Assembly: GCA_964399535.1 (NCBI GenBank)
Contig: CAYNRE010000032.1
Coordinates: 62,001 to 126,000, forward strand
Source: CAYNRE01 sp964399535
Lineage (GTDB): Bacteria > Planctomycetota > Planctomycetia > Pirellulales > CAYNRE01
Length of the DNA stretch: 64,000 nt
Direction: 5' to 3'
Shown here: positions 54,336 through 63,695 of the stretch, piece after piece
Layout of the letters: each line of letters begins with the position of its first letter
How positions within the stretch are numbered: position 1 is the stretch's first letter
The notes under the pieces: model-generated
Seen by the model: the letters and a program-made list of their open reading frames with translations, nothing else
The model's database searches: none
What the model was told of the DNA's origin: nothing
Program-made: the position numbers and the translations under genes

Positions 54336-56030
54336 ATGGACCAGTTGAAGAAGTATCTCGCGGTGGTCGGCAAGCACCATTTTTGGGTGCTCTTGGTCGT
54401 GTTAGTGCTGATTGCGCTCGTGGTGAAGATCAAGGTCAGCGGCGATCTGCAGATGGCCACCACGACCAAGGAAGGTTCGATCAACGGCGCTTTTAGCAGC
54501 GTCCAGGGCCAGATGGGCAAACAGCTTTACAACGCCAGCTTTCTGCCGGAGGTGGAGCGGAACAAGAAGCTGGTCCAAGACGACATGACCCAGGCCTGGG
54601 AGGCGCTTTACGCGCCCCAGCGCGAGATCTTCACCTGGGATGCCTTGGGTTCCCCCAAGCTGCGCGAATACTATCAGTCGGCGGCGTTTCTCGACTTTCT
54701 CCAGGGCAAGCCGGGCGCCGACATGCCCCAAGACCTGCGCGAGTACTACCAGGTGCACTTCGTCGAAATCGTACCCCGGCTGTGGGAGATCATCGACGTG
54801 TTGCGGGTGGTCGAGGACCCCGCCGCGGCCGACGCCAACGACCGCCCGGCTCCCACCCGCGCGCCCCCGCGGGCCGGAGGAGGCATGGGCCGGGCCGGCG
54901 GCATGGGAGGCGGAGGAAACCGCGGCGGGAACAACGCCCAACAGAACTTGAAGACGGTCGGGCTGGTGGAATGGAGCGCTGGCCAGCGCAAGGCGATTGA
55001 AGATCGCTATCGCTGGCCGGTGGCCCCGCCCATTTCGAGCACCGCGGTCCGCGTTGCCCAGGAAGATTTCTGGATCTACCGGGCCATGCTCCAGATCGTC
55101 GCGCAAACCAACGAGGGAGCGACCGATCATTCCAACGCCCCCATTTCGACGATTAACGACCTGGCCATCGCCCAAGGGGCGATCGAAGCCCAGTACAAGA
55201 ACCGCGGCGTCATTACCGGCATCAAGGTCGACCTGCCGACAAGCACCACGCCCGTGGTGAAAATTCCCGGTCCAGAGTCTCTGGATGCTGAGTTGCTCGA
55301 TCAGCGATTCGTTGACGAGACGGGCAAGCCCACGGCCGCGACCCCGCCCGGGACGCCGAGTGCCGCGCCCTATCGCTTGATGCCGGTGTATTTCGACCTG
55401 GTTTTGCAGCAAGCGGCGCTGCCGATGTTCATCGGCAACTGCGTCAACGCCAAGCTGCCGGTTCGAATCAAGTGGCTGCGGATCGTGGCGGCCGGTTCCG
55501 ACAGCAGCGGCAAGGCGGCGGCATCCGGCGGTGCGGCTCCCCCACCGCGACGCAGCGGCGGCGGTATGGGCGGCGGCATGGGAGGAGGCGGCGGCGGCAT
55601 GGGCGGCGGCGGCGGCCGATCGAGCAGCCCTGCCGCGCGCTCGACAACCGTGGCCAATCTGCGCCCCACCGACGTGCATCTGATCGTGTACGGGATGGTG
55701 TTGATTTATAACCCGCCGCCGACCCCGCCCGACCAGCTGGCGGGGGCCGGCGGCGTGCCGGCCGCTACGGTGGCACCCCCCGTGGTGGAAGACGCGGGGC
55801 CAGGCGTTTCCGTGGCCGATGAAGCGCCTTTGGTCGAACCCGGCGCGGCCGAGGGGGAAGCCGACCCAGGAGCGGCCGGCGAGGCCGGCACCGACGCGGA
55901 AGCCGTCGCCGGAGAAGCAGCGGCCGCGAGCGAGGAGATTCCCGATACGCCCAACCCGGGCGTCGGGGGCGAGCCCACGGAAGCGCCGGGAGCGGAGGGG
56001 GCCAGCGAGCCGCCTCCCGAAGGCGGCTAA
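54336..56030 (+). CDS. Single-pass envelope protein of the PilM cluster (PilO-like position)
   Basis: 564 residues. One N-terminal helix (about 12-32, FWVLLVVLVLIALVVKI) anchors a large exported part. Between about 165 and 200 and again near 405-430 there are Gly/Met/Arg-rich tracts (for example GGMGGGMGGGG), and the last 90 residues are Glu/Ala/Pro-rich and disordered. No PilO motif is certain; the name rests on its place directly after pilM. Translation is coupled: 3 bases separate it from the pilM stop. Confidence 0.6.
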   Translation: MDQLKKYLAVVGKHHFWVLLVVLVLIALVVKIKVSGDLQMATTTKEGSINGAFSSVQGQMGKQLYNASFLPEVERNKKLVQDDMTQAWEALYAPQREIFTWDALGSPKLREYYQSAAFLDFLQGKPGADMPQDLREYYQVHFVEIVPRLWEIIDVLRVVEDPAAADANDRPAPTRAPPRAGGGMGRAGGMGGGGNRGGNNAQQNLKTVGLVEWSAGQRKAIEDRYRWPVAPPISSTAVRVAQEDFWIYRAMLQIVAQTNEGATDHSNAPISTINDLAIAQGAIEAQYKNRGVITGIKVDLPTSTTPVVKIPGPESLDAELLDQRFVDETGKPTAATPPGTPSAAPYRLMPVYFDLVLQQAALPMFIGNCVNAKLPVRIKWLRIVAAGSDSSGKAAASGGAAPPPRRSGGGMGGGMGGGGGGMGGGGGRSSSPAARSTTVANLRPTDVHLIVYGMVLIYNPPPTPPDQLAGAGGVPAATVAPPVVEDAGPGVSVADEAPLVEPGAAEGEADPGAAGEAGTDAEAVAGEAAAASEEIPDTPNPGVGGEPTEAPGAEGASEPPPEGG

Positions 56031-56177
56031 AACGCCGGCACCTGGCCGGCCGCCAGTTCCTAGCCCATCTCGAGGTGGGGCTTCCACCGAGAGCGAAAAC
56101 CAAGAGCACAAGCCGGCCCCCGGGCTGTTTCAGAGATCCTGCGATTCCGGGCCGGACGGGAAGGGTAGAGGTAAGCG

Positions 56178-58187
56178 ATGGCGCTGTTCTCGCTGGGACG
56201 CAAGAAGAAGGCTGACGACGAAGCCGCCGTCGAACCCGTTGCCAAGGCGCCGAAGAAGAAAGGCAAAGGGCTCGACTCGGCCAAGATTCAGCAATTCTTC
56301 GTCGAACACGTGGAAAAACTGATCCTGGGCGGAGTGGGGGTCTTTTTGCTCTACGCCGCTTACTCGGCGATTTCGCATCCCACCTTCGAGCGAACCCCCG
56401 AACAGCTTCAGCAGATGTCGCAGCAGGTGCAGTCCCAGGTAGCCGCCGCTACCCCCTCGCCCGATCAGTTTCAGAAGGATGGCATCGTCTTCAAACCGAT
56501 CACCTTGCCCGAGCCGGTAACCACCGAAGGGTTGGCACTGGATAAGCCGCTGTCGCCGGCGGTGCTGCCGGTGAATCGGCGGCGGGCCGAACCCCAGATC
56601 TTCACCGTACAAGAGTTGCAGGCCGCGGCCGACTATGGCGGGTTCGAGGTCGACCTGGCCGACCAGACGGTCAAGGGCTACTACTGGGTCGTCGTCACCG
56701 GCGCGATTCCCTTTGCCGAACAACGGGCCGAGTACCTGCGCTGCCTGGCGCTATCGTCGGTGACCAACGAAGACGACGACCTGCCCGTATACTTCGGCTA
56801 TGCGGTGGAACGCGCCGAGGTAACCAGCGATGACGAAAACGCGCCGCTCGATTGGAAGCGGGTCAGCCGCCATGCTCTGGTCATGGCCGAAGGCCAGGGC
56901 AATCAGCCACCTGAGTGGCGCGGCACGGCTCCGGAAATTGTCGATGCCTCGTTGGTGATTCGCGAGTTGGCCGATCCCCTGGGGCCCCTGGTTGGCAAGA
57001 ACTGGGGCAGCTCGGTGGCCCACCCCAAGGTGCCCTCGCTCTCGATGATGGCCGAGGAAGAACCCGAGGTGGAGCAGCCGCCCGAGGAGACCGCCCCGGC
57101 CGACGATAGCCCGTTTGGGTTCATGGACGAAGCCGAGGCCCCGGCCGAAGCGGGCGCGGGCGCCGCAGAGGCCGAGGCGGAAGCCGCGGAGGCCCAAGAG
57201 CCAGCCGCGCCCCGGCCGGCGCCCCGTGCAACGCGGGGAGGGGCGACCGGCGGAACTGCAGCGCCGCCGCGCACCGGTGGCATGGGGGGCAACCTGGCGG
57301 CCAGAGGTGGAAATCGCGGCGGCATGGGCGGCAACCGTGGCGGCATGGGTGCGGCCGGCCGAACCGGCCCAGCCCCCGGCCGAGGTGGCATGGGGAGCGC
57401 GGGCACTACCGCTCGCCGACCCGAACAGTCGAATTACTTGCTCTTCCGCTTCTTCGATTTCACCGCCGAAGAGGGGAAACGGTACCGGTACCGAGTGCGC
57501 GTGGCGCTCAAGAACCCGAACCGCGGGATCGAGGTCAAGCATCTGGCCGAAGGCGTCGACGCCGCGAAGCCTTACCTGGTCTCGGAGCCCAGCGAGCCGA
57601 GCTCCGTGGTCACGGTGGCTCGGGCGAACAACGTGCTGGCCGGGCCGGCGAAGCCGGCGCGCGGCGCCAATGAGGTGAAGGCCACGCTGCTGGTGCGGCA
57701 ATTCGATCGCCAAATGGGCATCGACGTGGCGGTGCCGATGGAGATCTATCGCGGCCAACTGATGAACTACGACAATCACCCGGTCGGCGGCGCCGCCGAT
57801 GGCCGCGGAAACCCGAGTGGACAAACGGCCAACTTGCGGACCGACACCGTGCTGATCGACATCAGCGGCGGCGAGCCGGTGAAGATGCCCGGAGAAACCG
57901 CCAGCGCGCCGGCCGTGCTGGCCCTGATCGACTCGGATGGTCGGCTGGTGGTGCGCGACGAACTGGGCGACAGCGAGGAGTTCAATCAGTCGCAGTCAAG
58001 CGGATCCGAGCCCAGTGGCGAGCCAGGCGACGAAGAGCCCAGCGCCGAGGAAGACCGGCCGAGCCTGGGCGGCGGACCGCGAGGACGCCCCGGAGGGGAT
58101 GCCCCGAAACGCGGCGGCGGCATGGCTGGCGCCGCCAAGCTGAAGCTGGGCGATCTCGACGGCTCGTCGCGCGACTCGAGCCCGTAG
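56178..58187 (+). CDS. Single-pass envelope protein of the PilM cluster (PilP-like position)
   Basis: 669 residues. The Lys-rich cytoplasmic N-terminus (RKKKADDEAAVEPVAKAPKKKGKG) is followed by one helix (about 46-64, LILGGVGVFLLYAAYSAI) and a large exported part. About 310-420 hold an Ala/Glu/Pro stretch and then a Gly-rich tract with repeated RGGMGG units. The beta-rich segment after it (LLFRFFDFTAEEGKRYRYRVRVALKNP) is the only well-folded-looking domain, and the tail is disordered. The ATG has GAGG six bases before it. No family recognised; it probably pairs with the preceding protein in the same trans-envelope complex. No secretin, PilB/C or pilin genes are in the window. Confidence 0.6.
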   Translation: MALFSLGRKKKADDEAAVEPVAKAPKKKGKGLDSAKIQQFFVEHVEKLILGGVGVFLLYAAYSAISHPTFERTPEQLQQMSQQVQSQVAAATPSPDQFQKDGIVFKPITLPEPVTTEGLALDKPLSPAVLPVNRRRAEPQIFTVQELQAAADYGGFEVDLADQTVKGYYWVVVTGAIPFAEQRAEYLRCLALSSVTNEDDDLPVYFGYAVERAEVTSDDENAPLDWKRVSRHALVMAEGQGNQPPEWRGTAPEIVDASLVIRELADPLGPLVGKNWGSSVAHPKVPSLSMMAEEEPEVEQPPEETAPADDSPFGFMDEAEAPAEAGAGAAEAEAEAAEAQEPAAPRPAPRATRGGATGGTAAPPRTGGMGGNLAARGGNRGGMGGNRGGMGAAGRTGPAPGRGGMGSAGTTARRPEQSNYLLFRFFDFTAEEGKRYRYRVRVALKNPNRGIEVKHLAEGVDAAKPYLVSEPSEPSSVVTVARANNVLAGPAKPARGANEVKATLLVRQFDRQMGIDVAVPMEIYRGQLMNYDNHPVGGAADGRGNPSGQTANLRTDTVLIDISGGEPVKMPGETASAPAVLALIDSDGRLVVRDELGDSEEFNQSQSSGSEPSGEPGDEEPSAEEDRPSLGGGPRGRPGGDAPKRGGGMAGAAKLKLGDLDGSSRDSSP

Positions 58188-58272
58188 TCGACTTACGTCG
58201 CCGCGTCCAAATGCCACGTTCGTCCACGAACTAGCCTGAGGGAACGTGCCATCCGGCACGACGGCGGCCGGC

Positions 58273-58536
58273 CTAGAACCGCCGCGTGAGCGGAGCCAAG
58301 ACCGGGTCGATATACTCGCCCGTCCAGCCCGTGGCCATCGCGTAGCCGCTCGCGCCGGCCAGAATCAGCAGCACCAACCCCAGCCCGACCCAGTCGCCGG
58401 GGGCCAGTTCCGGGCGGCCCTGCCGGAAAAGCTCGCGGCGCACTTCGGCGGGCTTGGTGTGGAATGCCCGCCAGAAGCAAATCGCGGCGAGCGTTGCCGA
58501 GAGCACCCAAACCAGTCCGGCCAGTACGGTTCCCAT
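58273..58536 (-). CDS. Small two-helix membrane protein
   Basis: 87 residues with two hydrophobic segments (about 3-22 and 48-67) and the linker FHTKPAEVRRELFRQGRPEL between them. No family recognised. The ATG at 58536 is preferred over a GTG at 58566. The stop codon faces the end of the third pil-cluster gene, and the gene starts 52 bases after the serS stop on the same strand, so it may be cotranscribed with serS. Confidence 0.5.
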   Translation of the reverse strand: MGTVLAGLVWVLSATLAAICFWRAFHTKPAEVRRELFRQGRPELAPGDWVGLGLVLLILAGASGYAMATGWTGEYIDPVLAPLTRRF

Positions 58537-58587
58537 GGCTCGCGTCTCGCCAGAGTCTGCCGCCACGCCGCGCCGAAGCTCGGCAGC

Positions 58588-59865
58588 CTAGCGGGCAATT
58601 CGGTCTTGGCCCACCCAGGGGCGCAACACCTCGGGCACCAGCACACTGCCGTCGGCCTGCTGGTAGTTCTCCAGAATGGCAATTAGCGCCCGGCTGATGG
58701 CGATCGCCGTGCCGTTCAAGGTGTGGACGAAGCGGGTTCCTTTTTCTCCGCTCGGGCGGTAGCGAATCCCCAGCCGCCGGGCCTGGAAATCGGTGCAGTT
58801 CGAGGTGCTGGTTACTTCGCCGAATTCGCCCGTTTCGCCGCGCCCGGGCATCCAAGCCTCGAGATCGAACTTGCGATAGGCGGGCCCCCCCAAATCGCCG
58901 GTGGCCGTGTCGATCACACGGTAGGGAATTCCCAATCCGTCGAACAACTGGCATTCCAGTTCGCACAGCTCCTGGTGAATCGCCTCGCTCTGTTCGGGCA
59001 GCGTGTAGGCGAACATTTCCACCTTGGTGAACTGGTGCACCCGATACAGCCCCCGGGTTGCCCGGCCATGGGCGCCGGCCTCGGTGCGGAAGCAGTGGCT
59101 GATGCCGCAAAGACGGATGGGTAGCTGATCCTGCGCCAGAATCTCGTCTTTCATCAGACCGCCCAGGGTAATCTCGGCCGTGGCGATCAGGCTCAGATCG
59201 GTCTCTTCCACGTTGTAAATCTGGCGCTCGGGCCCGCGGGGAATGTAACCGGTTCCGTCGAGGATTTCGTGCCGGGCCAGGTCGGGCGTGATGATCGGGG
59301 TGTAGCCGGCGGCCAGCAACCGGCTAACGGCATATTGCTGCAGGGCCAGTTCCAGCAGCACGGCCTCGCGCTTGAGAAAGTAGAAACCGTGGCCCGCGAC
59401 CTTGGCCCCCCCCTCGAAGTCGAGCAGCCCCAGCCGCTCGCCGATTTCGACGTGATCGGACGGTTTGAAATCGAACCGAGGCGCCGGGGTGCTTCCGCGG
59501 CGCAGCTCTCGGGCGGCGTCCTCGCCGCCGACCGGAGCCTCGGGGTGAGTCAGGTTGGGAATCGCGAGCAGCAGGGCATCGAGCTCCCCCTGCGAGGCGT
59601 CGAGCGCGGCCTGGGCGGCGTTTACCTGTTCGCGCAGCTCGCGACCTTGTTGCTTGCGCAGCTCGCGCTCGGCTGGGTCTTTGGCGGCCCCGATCGACTT
59701 GGAAACCTCGTTGGCCCGGCGATTGAGCTCCTCGACCTCGTGTTGCCCTTGGCGGCGGGCCTGTTCCAGTACCAGGAAACGATCGATATCGACACAGGCC
59801 CCGCGGAGGCGGCAGTTCTCCCGCACCAGGTCCGCGTTCTCAACAATGAACTTGCGATCGAGCAT
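58588..59865 (-). CDS. serS: Seryl-tRNA synthetase
   Basis: 425 residues. It charges tRNA-Ser (and tRNA-Sec where present). The N-terminal coiled-coil arm is at about 25-110, and the class II core follows with motif 2 CFRTEAGAHGRATRGLYRVHQFTKVEMF and the motif 3 variant NGTAIAISRALIAILENYQ. GRGETGEFGEVTSTSNCTDFQARRLGIRYR is the usual tRNA-Ser-type stretch. Full length. Confidence 0.96.
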   Translation of the reverse strand: MLDRKFIVENADLVRENCRLRGACVDIDRFLVLEQARRQGQHEVEELNRRANEVSKSIGAAKDPAERELRKQQGRELREQVNAAQAALDASQGELDALLLAIPNLTHPEAPVGGEDAARELRRGSTPAPRFDFKPSDHVEIGERLGLLDFEGGAKVAGHGFYFLKREAVLLELALQQYAVSRLLAAGYTPIITPDLARHEILDGTGYIPRGPERQIYNVEETDLSLIATAEITLGGLMKDEILAQDQLPIRLCGISHCFRTEAGAHGRATRGLYRVHQFTKVEMFAYTLPEQSEAIHQELCELECQLFDGLGIPYRVIDTATGDLGGPAYRKFDLEAWMPGRGETGEFGEVTSTSNCTDFQARRLGIRYRPSGEKGTRFVHTLNGTAIAISRALIAILENYQQADGSVLVPEVLRPWVGQDRIAR

Positions 59866-59993
59866 ATTGGTTTCCGAACCAGGTTAAGGAGCCAAGCGAT
59901 GGGGTGCCGGGCGAATCGGTCGAGGGACCAGGGGGGGGAGGAGCTGGCCAGGCGCCCCCCTCGAGCCCGGCGGGCCGCCAGGCAACCGGCCCG

Positions 59994-61364
59994 CTAGGGT
60001 TTTACGACGGCAATTTCCCGCCACAGCGCGGCGCTGGATTTTATTCCTCGGTGGAAGTCGGCCAGGCAGAATTTCTCGTTGGGGCTGTGCGTATTGTCGT
60101 CGTTGAGGCCCCAACCCAAAAGCAAGGTATCGACTCCGAGCAACTCGCGGAAGGTGCCGACCACGGGGATCGAACCACCTTCGCGAATCCGTTTGGGCGC
60201 CGTGCCGAAGCCGTGTTCGATCGCGCGGCTGGCCGCCGACATGTAGGGGCTGTCGAGCGGCACCACCACGCCCGGGGCCCCGTGAAACGCGATCAGCTCC
60301 ATCCGAATGCCCGGCGGACACAGCCCCGCCAGGTACGCGCGAAGCGAGTCGGTAATCTCGGCGGGATCCTGCTTCGGCACCAGGCGAAAGCTGAACTTCG
60401 CCCCGGCTCGGGCGGGCAGCACGGTCTTGGCCCCCTCCCCCTGGTAACCGCTCCACAGGCCGTTGATATCGCAGGTGGGGCGGCCCCACTTGCGCTCCAG
60501 CGTGGAGTAGCCCTCTTCGCCGGTCGTGGCATCGACCCCCACCTGGGCGCGGAATTCGGCCTCGTCGAATCCGAGCGAGGCCCATTCCCCGCGCTCCTGA
60601 TCGGTGAGCGGCTGCACCCGGTCGTAGAACCCCGGTACTCGGACCCGGCCGCGTTCGTCGCGCAGAGCGGCCAGCATTTGGACCAGGGCATTGGCCGGAT
60701 TGGTCACCGCGCCCCCGAAGGTGCCCGAGTGCAAATCTTGCCGAGGGCCGGTTAGCCGCAGCTCGTAGTAGGCAATGCCTTTGAGCCCGTAGGTTATGGC
60801 AGGCTGCCCGGGACCGAACTGCGAACTATCGCTAATCACGATCACGTCGCAAGCTAATTGCTGGCGATGCTGGGCGATGAACTCCTCCAGGTGGGCGCTG
60901 CCGACCTCCTCCTCGCCTTCGATCAAGAACTTGACATTGACCGGCAGCGTGCCGACCGTGGCCAGCCAGGCGGTGACGCTGAACAGGTGCGTCAGCACTT
61001 GTCCCTTGTCGTCGGTCGCGCCCCGGGCATACAGGTTGCCGTCGCGGCGGGTCGGCTCGAACGGAGGGCTGATCCATTCGTCGAGCGGATCGGGGGGTTG
61101 CACATCGTAGTGGCCGTAGACCAGCACGGTCGGTTTGCCGGGGGCATCGTGCCGCTCGGCCGTGACGATCGGGTGGCCCGGCGTTTCGTGCATTTCGGCC
61201 GAGAAACCTGCTCCTCGCAGCCGCTCGAGCACCCACTCGGCCGCCCTGCGAACATCGGCCTTGTGGCGGCTATCGGCGCTCACGCTGGGAATGCGCAGCA
61301 ACTCGCAGAGGGCCTCTTCGAACGCAGGGCCGTGCTCGGTCAGATAGGAATCGACTTCGTCCAT
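59994..61364 (-). CDS. M20-family metallopeptidase (dipeptidase)
   Basis: 456 residues. Zinc-site signatures of the M20C branch are present: YGHYDVQPP (His, about 81-89), ATDDKGQ (Asp, about 114-120), EGEEEVGS (Glu, about 150) and a C-terminal HSPNEKF containing the last His. A dimerisation insert follows the usual layout. The likely role is cleavage of small peptides such as Xaa-His or other dipeptides in the cytoplasm. The ATG at 61364 (MDEVDSYLTEHG) begins the family; the longer frame is rejected. Confidence 0.9.
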   Translation of the reverse strand: MDEVDSYLTEHGPAFEEALCELLRIPSVSADSRHKADVRRAAEWVLERLRGAGFSAEMHETPGHPIVTAERHDAPGKPTVLVYGHYDVQPPDPLDEWISPPFEPTRRDGNLYARGATDDKGQVLTHLFSVTAWLATVGTLPVNVKFLIEGEEEVGSAHLEEFIAQHRQQLACDVIVISDSSQFGPGQPAITYGLKGIAYYELRLTGPRQDLHSGTFGGAVTNPANALVQMLAALRDERGRVRVPGFYDRVQPLTDQERGEWASLGFDEAEFRAQVGVDATTGEEGYSTLERKWGRPTCDINGLWSGYQGEGAKTVLPARAGAKFSFRLVPKQDPAEITDSLRAYLAGLCPPGIRMELIAFHGAPGVVVPLDSPYMSAASRAIEHGFGTAPKRIREGGSIPVVGTFRELLGVDTLLLGWGLNDDNTHSPNEKFCLADFHRGIKSSAALWREIAVVKP

Positions 61365-61638
61365 TCGCAAACCACCCTTGGCTGGGTGACGCCCGGAACC
61401 AAAGGGGCGGGGCGCTTCCCGGGCCGTCTGGCCGGGCAATATAATCGAAGGCACAACGGCTGGCCAACGGCGGAGCGGGCCCCGGCCATGCGATCGCGGC
61501 CCGATCCGATCCTGCCTGCCGCCGGCGCGACTCGCCAGTTTCGAGCGCGCCGCAAGGGAAGAGACTTGGCCATTTGCGGTGCACCTCCGGGGCCCCCCAA
61601 CACGGCGCCCCGAGGGCCAGGCCGAAACGGGAGACACC

Positions 61639-62010
61639 ATGACCCCGGAAGCGACCGCCACGGAAGAACTTGCCGCGCCGGTCGAAGCGCGCCCCAGCAA
61701 GGCTAAACCCAAACGCCCGGCCAAGCCTCAGCGCCAGCCGCGCTACCAGGTGGTGCTCTGGAACGACGAAGACCACACCTTTACGTACGTGATTCGCATG
61801 CTGAAGCAGCTTTTCGGGCGCACCGTGACCGAGGGTTTCAAAATCGCCCGCGAAGTCCACCAGCAAGGCCGGGCCGTGGTGCTCGTCACCACGCGCGAGC
61901 ACGCCGAACTGAAGCGGGACCAGATTCATGCCTTCGGGCCCGACCGGCTGGTCGATGGCTGCGCGGGCTCGATGTGGGCCACGATCGAACCGGTTCCCTC
62001 GGGGACGTAA
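61639..62010 (+). CDS. clpS: ATP-dependent Clp protease adaptor ClpS
   Basis: 123 residues. An Ala/Pro/Lys-rich N-terminal tail (1-35), the part that engages ClpA/ClpC, is followed by the ClpS fold: YQVVLWNDEDHTFTYVIRML (about 39-58), KIAREVHQQGRAVVLVTTREHAE and the C-terminal SMWATIEP. ClpS delivers proteins with bulky N-terminal residues (N-degrons) to the Clp chaperone. The ATG at 61639 has GGGAG upstream. mtaB starts 20 bases after its stop. Confidence 0.92.
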   Translation: MTPEATATEELAAPVEARPSKAKPKRPAKPQRQPRYQVVLWNDEDHTFTYVIRMLKQLFGRTVTEGFKIAREVHQQGRAVVLVTTREHAELKRDQIHAFGPDRLVDGCAGSMWATIEPVPSGT

Positions 62011-62030
62011 GCCCCCCCACTCGGCCAAGG

Positions 62031-63383
62031 ATGTTTGCCTTGACGTTTTGCCCGCCACGACCTCAAAGCGAATGCTTGCCGCGCCCGCGCCTTCGCGCAG
62101 TCACGCTGGGCTGCAAGGTAAATCAGTACGAAACCGAATATTTGCGCCAAGGATTGGCCGAGCTGGGTTATCGCGACGTGGACGAGGGGGAATTGGCCGA
62201 CTTGTGCCTGGTGAATACCTGCACGGTGACGGCCGAGGGAGACGCCAAGAGCCGGCAGGTGATCCGCCAATTGGCCCGCCGCAATCCGGGTACCCAAATC
62301 GTGGTCATGGGGTGCTACGCCACCCGAGCGCCCGACGAGGTCGCTACCCTGCCCGGCGTCGTGGAGGTAATTCGCGACAAGCGGGAACTACCCGACTTTC
62401 TGCTGCGGGCCGGCCTGCGCGAAGCACCCCGCGGGATAGGCACTTTTGCCGGTCACACCCGGGCGTTTGTCAAGGTACAAGATGGCTGCCTGTTGCGGTG
62501 CAGCTTCTGCATTATCCCCACGGTCCGCCCGCACCTGCACAGCCGGCCGATGGACGAAATCGTCGAGGAAGTGGCCCGACTCACCTCGGCCGGTCACCGC
62601 GAGATCGTGTTGACCGGAATTCACCTGGGCCATTACGGGGTGGACCGGAATCTGGGCTTGCCCAAGCGGCAATGGACCCGGCTGGCCCATCTGCTCGCTC
62701 GACTGGCGGAACTGCCCGGCGAGTTTCGCCTGAGGCTGTCGAGCATCGAAGCGACCGAGGTAACGCGCGAGTTGCTCGAGGTAATGGCCGCACATCCGCG
62801 GCGAGTTTGTCCGCACTTACACATTCCCCTGCAAAGCGGTTCCGACGCGGTCCTGCGCCGCATGCGGCGCCGCGGGGGAGTCGAACGGTTCATCGATCGA
62901 TGCCAGCTGGCTCAGAGCCTGCTCGATCAGCCGGCGCTGACCAGCGACGTAATCGTGGGGTTTCCGGGGGAAACCGAGGACGATTTCGAGGCCACTTGCC
63001 GAGTGATCGAGGCGGTCGGATTCTCGCAGCTTCATCGATTCCCCTTCAGCCCGCGCCACGGCACCCCGGCCGCCGAGCTACCCGACCGGGTGGCCCCCGC
63101 CACGAAATCGCAGCGGATGGCTCAACTGGAAGACTTGGAGAGACGGCTTCGCCGCGACTTTGCCCGGCGGCTGACGGGCCACGAGCTCGAGGTGCTCATC
63201 GAGGGACGATTGCCGCAGGCGGGGGCCGGGCGCCTGGGAACGGCCTGCCGATACCTGACGGTCGAGCTGCCGCCGGGACCCGCCGGTCGCGGTCAATTCG
63301 TTCGTGGCCACTTGCTACCGGCGGATGATTCCGCCGAGTTGCAACTGGCGCCGACCGATGAACCTCCTTGCTCACTCCCTTGA
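62031..63383 (+). CDS. mtaB: tRNA t6A37 methylthiotransferase
   Basis: 450 residues. A radical-SAM enzyme that adds a methylthio group to t6A37 in tRNA. The N-terminal UPF0004 domain has cysteines in TLGCKVNQYETE, VNTCTVT and VMGCYA for one 4Fe-4S cluster. The radical-SAM motif is C-x3-C-x2-C in DGCLLRCSFCIIP (about 147-159). The RPHLHSRP and LTGIHLGHYGVD stretch and the C-terminal TRAM-like end (LEVLIEG) place it in the MtaB/YqeV group rather than MiaB. The ATG is close after AAGG; a TTG at 62040 has better spacing and is an alternative start. Confidence 0.92.
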   Translation: MFALTFCPPRPQSECLPRPRLRAVTLGCKVNQYETEYLRQGLAELGYRDVDEGELADLCLVNTCTVTAEGDAKSRQVIRQLARRNPGTQIVVMGCYATRAPDEVATLPGVVEVIRDKRELPDFLLRAGLREAPRGIGTFAGHTRAFVKVQDGCLLRCSFCIIPTVRPHLHSRPMDEIVEEVARLTSAGHREIVLTGIHLGHYGVDRNLGLPKRQWTRLAHLLARLAELPGEFRLRLSSIEATEVTRELLEVMAAHPRRVCPHLHIPLQSGSDAVLRRMRRRGGVERFIDRCQLAQSLLDQPALTSDVIVGFPGETEDDFEATCRVIEAVGFSQLHRFPFSPRHGTPAAELPDRVAPATKSQRMAQLEDLERRLRRDFARRLTGHELEVLIEGRLPQAGAGRLGTACRYLTVELPPGPAGRGQFVRGHLLPADDSAELQLAPTDEPPCSLP

Positions 63384-63695
63384 TCCCCGGCCCGGGGCCC
63401 CGCCTCGGGAAGCGGCGCCGGGCGCCGGCAGGGTATCGCAACTCGTTGAAATTACGTGGGTTGCGCGCCCGACGATTCGGTCTGGTTCCACCCGAGCCAG
63501 ATTGCTACCATTCGCGCCACTTATCGAACCGCCATTCGGCGAACGGATCTCATCGAAGGCAACCGAGCGAGTGCCCCCGGCTGGGCGCAAGAGGACCGCG
63601 ACGGGAAAGAGATTTCTCGCCGGGGCGCTGGCCAGGCTGGTTCGTCGTTCGACGGGCACGAGGCTCGAAATCCCTCGGGCAAAGGATGGCCCCGC
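63384..63695. other. Intergenic region mtaB to the right-edge gene
   Basis: 312 bases. It starts with GC-rich self-complementary sequence (ccccggcccggggccccg) but no T-run. Open frames here are overlapping shadows. No promoter was assigned. Confidence 0.4.
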
